Positions 35,671-44,213 of a stretch of 64,000 nt of DNA are shown here, in pieces. This DNA comes from Flavobacterium sp. LC2016-23 (lineage in GTDB: Bacteria; Bacteroidota; Bacteroidia; Flavobacteriales; Flavobacteriaceae), in NCBI RefSeq assembly GCF_009674775.1, contig NZ_WKKE01000012.1, forward strand, positions 1-64,000, written 5' to 3'. The notes beneath the pieces are model-generated. The model was not told where the DNA came from. It ran no database searches and saw only the letters and a program-made list of their open reading frames with translations. Position numbers and translations under genes: made by a program. Position 1 is the stretch's first letter, and each line of letters begins with the position of its first letter.

Positions 35671-36128
35671 GTTTGTTGTTTATAGTTTGTTGTTGTTGTG
35701 GCGAGAATAAATAAATTTGAAGATTTAGAAATTTGGCAAAAAGCTAGAGAATTATGTCAATATGTTGAGTTATTGATTCAAACAACAACTTTAAAAACAA
35801 ATTATTCACTTAAAGATCAAATTGAAAGAAGCTCAGGATCTGTAATGGATAATATTGCAGAAGGTTTTGAAAGAAATGGGAATAGAGAATTTATACAATT
35901 TTTGAGTATTGCAAAAGGTTCAGCCGGGGAAGTAAAATCGCAATCTTACAGAGCTTTTGATAAAAAGTTGATTTCAGAAGAACAATATTTGAAATTAAAT
36001 GAAATGACTGAAATAGAAAAAAATAAAATAGGAGCAATGATGAATTATTTAATGAATTGTGAAATCAAAGGACTTAAATTTAAATAATTTACCAATAAAT
36101 TAATAACAATAAACTAATAACAATAAAC
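35671..36128 (+). mobile_element. Candidate four-helix-bundle (IVS-type) cassette with terminal inverted repeats
   Basis: The left arm (35671-35697) and the reverse complement of the right arm (36102-36128) agree at 22 of 27 positions. Each arm is a two-unit tandem with 14-bp period (left TAGTTTGTTGTTTA; right TAATAACAATAAAC). Between them is a single gene, whose GTG start follows the left arm with no gap and whose stop lies 14 bp before the right arm. No target-site duplication is evident. It separates the small membrane protein gene from the ABC-F gene. Confidence 0.55.
35698..36087 (+). CDS. Four-helix-bundle protein (23S rRNA intervening-sequence family)
   Basis: 129 residues. The N-terminal FEDLEIWQKARELCQYVELL, then YSLKDQIERSSGSVMDNIAEGFER and EFIQFLSIAKGSAGEVKSQSYRA, are the signature of the family first known from intervening sequences in 23S rRNA and related to the Avd protein of diversity-generating retroelements. 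Start is GTG at 35698: the frame upstream has a TAG at 35683-35685 inside the left repeat and no earlier ATG. No reverse transcriptase or rRNA is in the window. The molecular role is unresolved; nucleic-acid binding is likely for Avd-like bundles. Confidence 0.9.
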   Translation: MARINKFEDLEIWQKARELCQYVELLIQTTTLKTNYSLKDQIERSSGSVMDNIAEGFERNGNREFIQFLSIAKGSAGEVKSQSYRAFDKKLISEEQYLKLNEMTEIEKNKIGAMMNYLMNCEIKGLKFK

Positions 36129-36133
36129 ATAAT

Positions 36134-37825
36134 ATGTCAGACGATAAGAAAGTAATTTTCTCAATGCAGAAATTGAGCAAAACCTATCAGGGAGCAGACA
36201 AGCCGATTCTTAAAAATATTTACCTGAGTTTCTTTTACGGTGCAAAAATTGGTATTCTTGGACTTAACGGTTCAGGAAAATCTTCTTTGTTAAAGATTAT
36301 TGCAGGAGTTGATAAAAACTATCAGGGAGATGTTGTTTTTCAACCTGGATATACTGTAGGGTATTTAGAACAGGAACCAATTCTTGATGATTCTAAGACG
36401 GTGATCGAAATTGTTCGTGAAGGCGCTGCTGAAACTATGGCAGTTTTAGAAGAATACAATCAAATTAATGATTTGTTTGGTCTTCCTGAAAATTACGAAG
36501 ATCAGGACAAAATGGACAAATTAATGGATCGTCAGGCTGCTTTACAAGACAAAATTGATGCTCTTGGTGCCTGGGAAATCGATACTAAATTAGAAATTGC
36601 AATGGATGCGTTGCGTACTCCGGAAGGTGATACGCCTATTAAAAATCTTTCAGGAGGGGAGCGCCGTCGTGTAGCTTTATGTCGTTTGTTATTACAACAA
36701 CCGGATGTATTGCTTTTGGATGAGCCTACCAACCACCTTGATGCGGAGTCTGTACTTTGGTTAGAGCAGCATTTGGCACAATATGCAGGAACTGTAATTG
36801 CGGTAACGCACGACAGGTATTTCCTTGATAATGTAGCAGGCTGGATTTTAGAGCTTGATAGAGGAGAAGGTATTCCGTGGAAAGGAAATTATTCTTCCTG
36901 GTTAGATCAAAAATCAAACCGTATGGCACAAGAGGAAAAGGTAGCTTCTAAACGCAGAAAAACATTAGAACGTGAGCTGGACTGGGTTCGTCAGGGAGCG
37001 AAAGGACGTCAGACGAAACAAAAAGCGCGTTTACAGAATTACGATAAATTATTGAACGAAGACCAAAAACAACTGGATGAAAATCTGGAAATTTATATCC
37101 CGAATGGTCCGCGTTTAGGTACCAATGTTATCGAAGCCAAAAATGTAGCCAAAGCTTTTGGAGACAAATTGCTGTATGATAATTTAAACTTCACTTTACC
37201 ACAAGCCGGAATTGTTGGAATTATCGGACCAAACGGTGCTGGTAAATCAACCATTTTCAAAATGATCATGGGAGAGCAAAAAACGGATAGCGGAGAATTT
37301 TCTGTGGGTGAAACGGTAAAGATCGCTTATGTAGATCAATCACATTCTAACATTGATCCGAATAAATCTATTTGGGAAAACTTTGCTGACGGTCAGGAAC
37401 TAATCATGATGGGTGGAAAACAAGTGAATTCAAGAGCTTATTTATCACGTTTCAATTTTGGTGGCGGTGAGCAGAATAAAAAAGTATCCATGTTGTCAGG
37501 GGGAGAACGTAACCGTTTGCACTTAGCAATGACATTGAAAGAAGAAGGAAATGTACTTTTACTGGATGAGCCAACGAATGATCTGGATGTAAACACACTT
37601 CGTGCACTGGAAGAAGGTTTGGAGAATTTTGCAGGTTGTGCCGTAATTATTTCACACGACAGATGGTTCTTAGACAGAATTTGTACGCACATTTTAGCTT
37701 TCGAAGGAGATTCTGAAGTTTATTATTTTGAAGGTGGTTTCTCTGAATACGAAGAAAACAAAAAGAAACGTTTAGGTGGTGATTTAACTCCAAAACGTTT
37801 GAAATACAGAAAGTTAATTAGATAA
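36134..37825 (+). CDS. ettA: ABC-F ATPase, EttA-like translational throttle protein
   Basis: 563 residues with two ABC ATPase domains and no membrane segment. Walker A GLNGSGKSS and GPNGAGKST; signature LSGGERRR and LSGGERNR; Walker B LLLDEPTNHLD and LLLDEPTNDLD. The linker (PtIM) between them is rich in Lys/Arg (RKTLERELDWVRQGAKGRQT), typical of EttA. EttA binds the ribosomal E site and gates entry into elongation according to ADP/ATP. Start ATG 36134 lies 5 bp after the cassette's right arm, which may have displaced its native leader. Confidence 0.92.
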   Translation: MSDDKKVIFSMQKLSKTYQGADKPILKNIYLSFFYGAKIGILGLNGSGKSSLLKIIAGVDKNYQGDVVFQPGYTVGYLEQEPILDDSKTVIEIVREGAAETMAVLEEYNQINDLFGLPENYEDQDKMDKLMDRQAALQDKIDALGAWEIDTKLEIAMDALRTPEGDTPIKNLSGGERRRVALCRLLLQQPDVLLLDEPTNHLDAESVLWLEQHLAQYAGTVIAVTHDRYFLDNVAGWILELDRGEGIPWKGNYSSWLDQKSNRMAQEEKVASKRRKTLERELDWVRQGAKGRQTKQKARLQNYDKLLNEDQKQLDENLEIYIPNGPRLGTNVIEAKNVAKAFGDKLLYDNLNFTLPQAGIVGIIGPNGAGKSTIFKMIMGEQKTDSGEFSVGETVKIAYVDQSHSNIDPNKSIWENFADGQELIMMGGKQVNSRAYLSRFNFGGGEQNKKVSMLSGGERNRLHLAMTLKEEGNVLLLDEPTNDLDVNTLRALEEGLENFAGCAVIISHDRWFLDRICTHILAFEGDSEVYYFEGGFSEYEENKKKRLGGDLTPKRLKYRKLIR

Positions 37826-37851
37826 TAATTTCTAAATAAATTTCAAATTTA

Positions 37852-37896
37852 AAAATCCCAAATTCCAATTTTGAAAATTGAATTTGGGATTTTTTA
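37852..37896 (+). terminator. Terminator of ettA
   Basis: AAAATCCCAAATTC (37852-37865) pairs perfectly with GAATTTGGGATTTT (37880-37893), followed by T. The loop itself can pair (CAATTTT/GAAAATTG). Degenerate GGAATTT words follow to 37990. Confidence 0.75.
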
Positions 37897-37990
37897 TTGG
37901 TTTTATTGGATTGACGTATTTTTTGTTCTTACTGCCCTGAAGAATTGGAATTTGGAATTTAAAAGATTAGAATTTTAAAAGAATTGGAAT

Positions 37991-38404
37991 TTAAAGAAAC
38001 TTTGCCTTCAACTCCGGAGTAGGAATCATGCAGCTTTCTTTTTTGCCGTACCACTTGTATCTGTTTTTGGCAATATAATCATAAAGGTAATTTCGGAATT
38101 TTTCAGGAAAAATTTTAAAAACGAAAGCTAAGCTATAGATTCCACCTAAATCTTCGCCAATTTCAAGAACAGCCGAAGATTTGTAATAATAAGCAACACC
38201 AGGATGGTACAAAATAATGCTGTCAATTTTAGTCTGATCAACACCAATATAATTACAAATGGCAATTCCTAATTCAGATTGCAAAGCCACAAACCTAAAA
38301 ATATCTTTTTTATCATGACTGATGATAAACTGAACGGCGCCATTGCATAAATTGCAGACTCCGTCGAAGAGGATAATTTTTTTGTCTTTTGGAAGGTCTT
38401 TCAT
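37991..38404 (-). CDS. DCC-family (DUF393) thiol-disulfide oxidoreductase-like protein
   Basis: 137 residues. The N-terminal ILFDGVCNLCNGAVQFIISHD carries the DxxCxxC-type motif that names the DCC family. The C-terminal half (RNYLYDYIAKNRYKWYGKKESC) is also standard. A thioredoxin-like fold is predicted; the redox role is unproved. Cytosolic. Encoded alone, downstream of two inverted-repeat elements that separate it from mutS2. Confidence 0.9.
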   Translation of the reverse strand: MKDLPKDKKIILFDGVCNLCNGAVQFIISHDKKDIFRFVALQSELGIAICNYIGVDQTKIDSIILYHPGVAYYYKSSAVLEIGEDLGGIYSLAFVFKIFPEKFRNYLYDYIAKNRYKWYGKKESCMIPTPELKAKFL

Positions 38405-38438
38405 TTGGAAAATTTCAAGTTTAAGATTTAGAGTTTTT

Positions 38439-38473
38439 AAGCTTTGTCAAAGTTTAAAACTTTGACAAAGCTT
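38439..38473. repeat. 35-bp near-perfect palindrome
   Basis: AAGCTTTGTCAAAGTTT (38439-38455) and its exact reverse complement (38457-38473) are separated by one base. It could extrude as a cruciform or form a stem. It lies upstream of the DCC gene and directly before the longer inverted repeat. Confidence 0.8.
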
Positions 38474-38482
38474 GCCTGTAGT

Positions 38483-38584
38483 TTGTCATTTCGACGAAGG
38501 AGAAATCACACCAGTAATTCCATACAGAATATCATCAGTCTTTTTCGAGCTGCGCGTGTGATTTCTCCTTCGTCGAAATGACAA
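38483..38584. repeat. Inverted-repeat element with 29-bp perfect arms, copy 1
   Basis: Arms 38483-38511 and 38556-38584 are exact reverse complements; the core word is TTTCGACGAAGGAGAAATC. The 44-bp centre has no ORF. A decayed copy is at 41844-41930. I know this word as recurrent in Flavobacteriia intergenic DNA. It looks like a non-coding transposable (MITE-like) or REP-like unit. 38585-38832 is AT-rich with no gene. Confidence 0.82.
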
Positions 38585-38832
38585 GATTGCGGGTGATCTT
38601 TCCATCAAATAAAAAAGCTTTTTCAAAACTATTTTTTTTGTTTATAAAAATAGTTTTTTGCATAGATTTTACAAATCAAAAACAACCTTCATAAATAAGT
38701 TTTAAGCGATTTTTTTAAATTTTACAAATTCGTTTATAGTTCTCAAGCAGATGCTTGTTTAAATCGCCTTATTTTAATTTTACCTAATTTTCACTATTTT
38801 AAAACTCAAAAACTGCGACTCAAAACCGAAAA

Positions 38833-40998
38833 CTACTTCTTACCCGCTTCAACAAATTCCAATTCATCCAGACTTACTTTCGAAGTAAAGATGCCGTAAT
38901 TTACTGTTGCCTTATTTTTTTCAATTGAATCGATACTACCAACAGATCTTCCATCAAGCATTCTTACGCGGTCACCCACTTTTAGAATTGGTTTAGGTTT
39001 TTCGATAACAGGTTTGAGTTTCTTTTCTTTTTTCTCTTTTCTGATTTCTTCGACCTGAACGGTTATTTCGGCAATAACTTCTTTCTTTTTTTCGATTATA
39101 GCTTTTGCTTCTTTTGGAGTGGCTTTTTTACGTTTCGAATTTTCAATTTCAATTATTTTCAAAAATTCGCCAATCAGTTCTTTTTTGTTTTTGTTGTTAA
39201 AATATTTCTCAGAGATGTCTTCTATTTTTTGCCCAATGTAAATGGTCTTTTGGTTGCTGTCATATAATTCCTGATAGCTTTCCAGTTTTTGCTTGATTTT
39301 TACATTGATGTTTTCCATCTTTTTGCTTTCCTCACGCGCCCGGGTTTCTTCTTCTTTTAGATTGATGGAAGTTTTTTCCAGCTTGGAACGCTCTTTCTGC
39401 AGGGTCGCAATCGTTTTATCGAAACGGACTTTGCCGACTTCAATTTTCTTTTTCGCACGATTAATCAATCCAAATGGGATTCCGTTTTTCAAGGCCACTT
39501 CAAAGGTAAAGGAACTTCCGGCCTGACCAAGGGCCAGTTTATACATAGGTTCAAGCGATTTTTCGTCAAACATCATATTGGCGTTTGTAGCAAAAGGCAA
39601 TTCGTTGGCGAGAATTTTGAGATTAGAATAATGGGTCGTGATAATTCCGAAAGCTTCACGATGATAGAATTCTTCCAGAAAGATTTCCGCTAAAGCACCT
39701 CCCAATTCAGGATCAGAACCTGTACCGAATTCATCAATCAGAAACATGGTTTTTTTATTACACTTTTTCAGGAAGTAATTCATGTTTTTTAATCGATAGC
39801 TGTAGGTACTTAAATGATTTTCAATGGATTGATTATCTCCAATATCCGTTAAGATTCTGTCAAAAAGAAAAGTTTCGCTGCGTTCGTGTACCGGAATCAG
39901 CATTCCGGATTGTAACATCAATTGCAGTAAGCCTACTGTTTTAAGTGAAATTGTTTTTCCGCCTGCATTGGGTCCTGAAATAACAATGATTCGGTTATCT
40001 TGTTTTAATTCAATAGTTTGCGGGTGGGTGATTTCGTTTTTCTGCTTGTTATTGAGATACAAAATCGGATGATAGGCTTCTCTGAAAAATAATCTTCTTT
40101 CTTCCGTAATTGTTGGCAGAATTCCGTTGATTCTGTTGGCATATTTTGCTTTTCCTGCCACCACATCAATATCACTTAAAAACTCCTGATATTCAATTAA
40201 TAAAGGTAAAAAAGGACGAATTGCATTTGATAATTGTTTCAAAATTCGCATAATTTCCTCTTTCTCTTCGTATTCAAGATTTGCTAATTCTCTTGAATAT
40301 TGTAAAGTTGCTTCAGGTTCGATATAGGCAATACTTCCGGTTTTGGAACTTCCTAAAATAGAACCTTTTACTTTACGGCGATACATCGCTAAAACCGCAA
40401 GAACTCTGCGGTTCTGAACAAAACTTTCTTTGATATCGTCTAAGTAACCAAGACTGTTGTTGTGCGTAAGGGCAACTCCAAAACTCTGGTTTACTTTACC
40501 ACGAACGATGTTCATATTTTGTCGAATGCTCAAAAGAGCAGGTGAGGCATTGTCTTTTATTTCGCCATATTTGTCTACAATGGCATCAATTAGCGTTACA
40601 ATATCTTTTGTGTATTCTACTCTTGAAGCTCTGGCATTTAAATTCGGATAATAGTCATCGAATTTTTTAAGGAAATTCAGCAGAAAATTCGAGGTTGACG
40701 AAAGTGTTGCAATTTTCCTGAAACTGCCTACTTCCAGAAAACTGTCTTCTATGGCCAGAAATTTAATTTCGTGCGTTATGGCGTCAAAACCATGATTTGG
40801 AATTGCGTTATTATTCTGGAAAGACGAAACATATTCTGATGTCTGCATCAAAGCCTGCATCAAAGTTTCCTTGTCTCTAAACGGAGTTATATGTAAAGCT
40901 TTTTCCTTTCCAATGTCGGTATTGCAACCAGCTGAAATGGTTTCGAGTACGGTTGGAAATTGTAAGTCTTGTAATGTTTTTTCGGTAATACTGATCAT
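38833..40998 (-). CDS. MutS2-type ATPase lacking the Smr domain
   Basis: 721 residues. MutS core and lever domains (about 1-310), then the ABC-type ATPase with Walker A GPNAGGKT, Walker B MFLIDEFGTGSDP and the switch STYSYRLKNMNY, then a long Lys/Glu coiled coil (about 510-670). It ends in a short KOW-like barrel (VGDRVRMLDGRSVGSIDSIE). Full MutS2 carries a C-terminal Smr nuclease domain after this barrel; here the frame stops there. It should bind branched DNA or collided ribosomes, but nuclease activity would need another protein. TAnnTTTG box at 41021-41028. Confidence 0.9.
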   Translation of the reverse strand: MISITEKTLQDLQFPTVLETISAGCNTDIGKEKALHITPFRDKETLMQALMQTSEYVSSFQNNNAIPNHGFDAITHEIKFLAIEDSFLEVGSFRKIATLSSTSNFLLNFLKKFDDYYPNLNARASRVEYTKDIVTLIDAIVDKYGEIKDNASPALLSIRQNMNIVRGKVNQSFGVALTHNNSLGYLDDIKESFVQNRRVLAVLAMYRRKVKGSILGSSKTGSIAYIEPEATLQYSRELANLEYEEKEEIMRILKQLSNAIRPFLPLLIEYQEFLSDIDVVAGKAKYANRINGILPTITEERRLFFREAYHPILYLNNKQKNEITHPQTIELKQDNRIIVISGPNAGGKTISLKTVGLLQLMLQSGMLIPVHERSETFLFDRILTDIGDNQSIENHLSTYSYRLKNMNYFLKKCNKKTMFLIDEFGTGSDPELGGALAEIFLEEFYHREAFGIITTHYSNLKILANELPFATNANMMFDEKSLEPMYKLALGQAGSSFTFEVALKNGIPFGLINRAKKKIEVGKVRFDKTIATLQKERSKLEKTSINLKEEETRAREESKKMENINVKIKQKLESYQELYDSNQKTIYIGQKIEDISEKYFNNKNKKELIGEFLKIIEIENSKRKKATPKEAKAIIEKKKEVIAEITVQVEEIRKEKKEKKLKPVIEKPKPILKVGDRVRMLDGRSVGSIDSIEKNKATVNYGIFTSKVSLDELEFVEAGKK

Positions 40999-41020
40999 TT
41001 ATTCTCTTTATGAAGTCACG

Positions 41021-41028
41021 CAAAAGTA
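41021..41028 (-). promoter_or_regulatory. Candidate -7 box for mutS2
   Basis: CAAAAGTA on the plus strand reads TACTTTTG on the minus strand (TAnnTTTG), 22 bp before the ATG at 40998. Confidence 0.4.
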
Positions 41029-41126
41029 CAAAAATTGTAGCATTGAATGATGTAAAGTTTGGCTCTAATTTTATAGCGTGTAAATATGATTGCAATGAAA
41101 AAATTCCGAAATTCGCATAAAAAAGT

Positions 41127-41792
41127 ATGGACGTTAAAATGCATGATTCCTGGAAGCCCGTTTTGAAGGAGGAATTCGAAAAGCCCTATTTCAACGAGTT
41201 AATTGCTTTCGTAAAATCAGAATACACAACCAAAATTTGTTACCCGAAAGGAAGTCAGATTTTTTCCGCTTTTGATCATTGTCATTTTGATCAGGTAAAA
41301 GTTGTAATCATCGGACAAGATCCTTATCATGGTCCTAATCAGGCCAACGGATTGTGCTTTTCCGTAAATGACGGAATTCCGTTTCCACCTTCTCTCCAGA
41401 ATATTTTTAAAGAAATTGAAACGGATTTAAGTAAGCCATTGCCGAAAACGGGTAATTTAGAACGTTGGGCAGATCAGGGTGTTTTTCTCCTAAATGCTAC
41501 TTTAACCGTTCGACAATCTGAAGCCGGAAGCCATCAGGGAAAAGGCTGGGAAAAATTTACGGATGCTGTTATTAAGCAAATCTCGGCGGAGAGTGAAAAT
41601 GTTGTTTTTTTACTTTGGGGAGGCTTTGCCCAAAAGAAAGCAGCATTAATTGACGCTTCAAAACACCATATTTTAAAATCAGGGCATCCTTCGCCTTTAA
41701 GCGCAAATAGAGGATTTTGGTTTGGAAACAAACATTTTAGTCAGACGAATACTTTCCTGAAATCAAAAGGAATTACAGAAATTGAGTGGTAA
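41127..41792 (+). CDS. ung: Uracil-DNA glycosylase, family 1
   Basis: 221 residues. Removes uracil from DNA as the first step of base-excision repair. The water-activating motif GQDPYHGP has D65; NGLCFSV and the DNA-intercalating loop GHPSPLSA (His-Pro-Ser) are all present. The uracil-binding FLLNATLTV stretch is intact. It is divergent from mutS2 and alone. Start at MDVKMHDSWK gives the usual N-terminus. Confidence 0.96.
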   Translation: MDVKMHDSWKPVLKEEFEKPYFNELIAFVKSEYTTKICYPKGSQIFSAFDHCHFDQVKVVIIGQDPYHGPNQANGLCFSVNDGIPFPPSLQNIFKEIETDLSKPLPKTGNLERWADQGVFLLNATLTVRQSEAGSHQGKGWEKFTDAVIKQISAESENVVFLLWGGFAQKKAALIDASKHHILKSGHPSPLSANRGFWFGNKHFSQTNTFLKSKGITEIEW

Positions 41793-41843
41793 TTTTATAC
41801 CATATAAATGGATGATAGTCACCTATAAGAGGGTTCTGCAAGC

Positions 41844-41930
41844 TTGTCATTTCGGGGGCCTAGAAAATCAAATAGTGAATTAACAGTTCATTACTCTCCG
41901 GATGTGATTTCTCATTCTTCGAAATGACAA
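41844..41930. repeat. Inverted-repeat element, decayed copy 2
   Basis: The right part 41904-41930 matches the right arm of the 38483-38584 element at 25 of 27 positions. The left arm is reduced to TTGTCATTTCG (41844-41854), followed by unrelated sequence. It lies between converging ung and the DUF4258-like gene. Confidence 0.75.
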
Positions 41931-41938
41931 AATGCCGA

Positions 41939-42325
41939 CTATTTTTCTAAAGGTTTCTTAATAATCTCATCTAAAACGGCTTTGTTTTCGTAGTTGATTA
42001 CCTTTAGGATAATTTCCTGATTTTTTATGGTTTTGCCTTCAATGACATAAAGTTTTCCTTTTTTGAAAGGTACATTGCTCTGATCAAAATCAACATCTCC
42101 GTAGGTTAATGTCTTTCTGACATCAGCTGTGTCAACCCATTTTTCATTTAAGGTCTGAATTGCTTGTGGGGAATACTGAAAAGGTTTGGTACGCAGATTG
42201 TTTAAAACGCGGGCATTTGGAAAGTAATTGCATCGGGTGTCTTTTCCACTAAAAACAAGGGCTACGAAAAAGCATCCCATAATAAGACCAATCAAATAAT
42301 AAGCAAAACGATGTACGAACTTCAT
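41939..42325 (-). CDS. Membrane-anchored protein, possibly DUF4258-like
   Basis: 128 residues from ATG 42325 (MKFVHRF); ATG 42343 would add six residues. One N-terminal membrane segment (FAYYLIGLIMGCFFVALVFS) precedes a periplasmic domain. The soluble part (ADVRKTLTYGDVDFDQSN, then GKLYVIEGKTIKNQEIILKV) has the helix-plus-sheet look of DUF4258, but I am not certain. Function unknown. The gene starts 36 bp after the alanine dehydrogenase stop, so cotranscription is likely. Confidence 0.68.
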   Translation of the reverse strand: MKFVHRFAYYLIGLIMGCFFVALVFSGKDTRCNYFPNARVLNNLRTKPFQYSPQAIQTLNEKWVDTADVRKTLTYGDVDFDQSNVPFKKGKLYVIEGKTIKNQEIILKVINYENKAVLDEIIKKPLEK

Positions 42326-42361
42326 GAAATATTTTTTTGGCAAAGGTACATTAAAGTTCTT

Positions 42362-43561
42362 TTAAAATACAAGTAAATTAATGTCGTTATCCGGTAAATC
42401 AAACCATTCTCCAATGGCTTTGTTGGTAAGGATTCCATGATACAGATACACTCCGTTTTTAAGTCCTTTATTGCATCTTATCGAGCTTTCCAGGCCACCT
42501 TCTTCTGCTATTTGAAGCAGGTAAGGCGTTAAGATATTACTTATTGAAAGTGAGGCCGTTTTGGAATATCGTGAAGGAATATTAGGTACACAATAATGCA
42601 AAACATTGCTTTTGATAAAGGTTGGTTTTTCATGGGTTGTCACTTCCGAGGTTTCAAAACATCCTCCGGTATCAATGCTTACATCAACGATTACAGCCCC
42701 TTTTTTCATGTGCTCTACCATAGTTTCTGTTACTATAATAGGACAGCGTTCTTTTCCGCGCATGGCTCCAATAGCCACATCGCAGCGTCTTAAGGCTTTT
42801 AATAATGCTTTTTGCTGCACTGTGGAAGTAAAGATTCTTTGGTTTAAATTATTCTGCAGGCGACGTAACTTAGTAATCGAATTGTCAAAAACTTTTACGT
42901 TTGCACCTAAGCCAATAGCGGTTTTAGCGGCAAATTCACCTACGGTTCCCGCTCCTAAAATAACAACTTCAGTAGGAGGTACGCCGGTAATGTTTCCAAA
43001 CAGAAGGCCTTTTCCAAATTCATCCGTGATCATTAATTCTGCTGCAATAAGTATCGAGGCGGTTCCTGCTATTTCGCTTAATGATTTTACGGCCGGATAG
43101 GATCCGTCTTCATCTTTTATATATTCAAAAGCAAGTGCAGTAATCTTTTTTTGTGCTAAAGCTTCGAAGTATGTTTTTTTCTTTGTTTTTAACTGAATGG
43201 CAGAAATAATGATCGTTTCCGGATTAATCATTTCAATTTCAGCCAGAGTTGGCGGTTCTACTTTAAGGAGCATCGGACAGCCAAATACTTTTTTGGTATC
43301 TTTTGTTACTTCTGCACCGGCATCTGCATATTCTTTATCGGTATAACTTGAACTTTCTCCGGCTCCGGATTCAATCATAACGCGGTGGCCTTCATAGGTC
43401 AATGAGTTTACGGCGTCAGGAGTCAGGCATATACGACGTTCCTGATAACTTGTTTCTTTAGGGATTCCTATAAAAAGTTCTCTTTTAAATCGTCCCACTT
43501 CAAGTTTTTCTTCTTGAGGCAACAATTGTTGTTTCGTAAACGGAGTTAAGGTAATTGACAT
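42362..43561 (-). CDS. ald: Alanine dehydrogenase
   Basis: 399 residues of the AlaDH/PNT family: reversible NAD-dependent deamination of L-alanine to pyruvate and ammonia. The N-terminal domain has IGIPKETSYQERRICLTPDAV, visible as PKETSYQERR. The NAD-binding fold has VVILGAGTVGEFAAKTAIG. The region RGKERCPIIVTETMVEHMKKGAVIVDVSID (for example KKGAVIVDVSID) is standard. Transhydrogenase alpha is a less likely reading because no beta subunit is nearby. It lies 84 bp after the GNAT gene. Confidence 0.9.
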   Translation of the reverse strand: MSITLTPFTKQQLLPQEEKLEVGRFKRELFIGIPKETSYQERRICLTPDAVNSLTYEGHRVMIESGAGESSSYTDKEYADAGAEVTKDTKKVFGCPMLLKVEPPTLAEIEMINPETIIISAIQLKTKKKTYFEALAQKKITALAFEYIKDEDGSYPAVKSLSEIAGTASILIAAELMITDEFGKGLLFGNITGVPPTEVVILGAGTVGEFAAKTAIGLGANVKVFDNSITKLRRLQNNLNQRIFTSTVQQKALLKALRRCDVAIGAMRGKERCPIIVTETMVEHMKKGAVIVDVSIDTGGCFETSEVTTHEKPTFIKSNVLHYCVPNIPSRYSKTASLSISNILTPYLLQIAEEGGLESSIRCNKGLKNGVYLYHGILTNKAIGEWFDLPDNDINLLVF

Positions 43562-43645
43562 GTATTATTCAAAAATGTTAAGAGTACAAATTACGTAAAA
43601 AGTTTTAAAATTAGTAGAATTATTCTGCTAATAAAACATTAATAA

Positions 43646-44119
43646 TTAAGGCATTATTTTTTCCATTTTAATATCGGCTCTTTCATAAATCCCTTCTTCC
43701 AGCGGAATCTCCTTAAAACCAAATTTTTCATATAAATGAATGGCCGGAAGCAGTATTCTGTTCGAATATAAAAACAGTTTTTTAATGTTGTTTTCCCCGG
43801 CTACAGCCATGCAGTGCACTAGCATTTTGTTGCCAATTCCAAGTCCCTGTGCTTTATCGGAAACGGCCATTTTTCCAAGTTCGAATGTCGTATCATCTGC
43901 CTTTAGCAAAGAATACGTTCCAATGATTTCATTGTTATATCTCGCATAAAAGATAAATCCGCCCTTATCAATAATTTCTTCCTGCGGATTTGAAAGGACC
44001 AATTCGTCTCTTTGTTCTACTCTGAAATACTTCTTTAGCCATTCTGTATTGAGGATTTTGACAGCCTCTTTTAGATCAGCTGAAAAAGGAATTATTTCTA
44101 CTGTTTGCTGCGGATTCAT
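43646..44119 (-). CDS. GNAT family N-acetyltransferase
   Basis: 157 residues from ATG 44119 (MNPQQTVEIIPF); an upstream ATG at 44176 adds 19 residues that look like non-coding sequence. The acetyl-CoA loop is ELGKMAVSDKAQGLGIGNKML (for example AQGLGIGNKML), the typical Q/RxxGxG/A motif. The closing AIHLYEKFGFKEIPL is also standard. The acceptor is unknown. It lies between tsaE and alanine dehydrogenase on the same strand. Confidence 0.88.
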   Translation of the reverse strand: MNPQQTVEIIPFSADLKEAVKILNTEWLKKYFRVEQRDELVLSNPQEEIIDKGGFIFYARYNNEIIGTYSLLKADDTTFELGKMAVSDKAQGLGIGNKMLVHCMAVAGENNIKKLFLYSNRILLPAIHLYEKFGFKEIPLEEGIYERADIKMEKIMP

Positions 44120-44213
44120 TTTTAATAATTTTATTAAAATCAACTTATTTAACAAAGATTCGCCGTGATTTTGCAAAGACTCACAAAGCTTTTTGTGTAT
44201 CTCTGTGAAATAA

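Noticed and set aside
35698-36087. Avd-like gene as part of a diversity-generating retroelement
   Set aside because: No reverse transcriptase and no template/variable repeat pair were found.
42606-43100. 164-codon plus-strand ORF inside alanine dehydrogenase
   Set aside because: Fully antisense to a clear gene in every conserved motif; a shadow frame.
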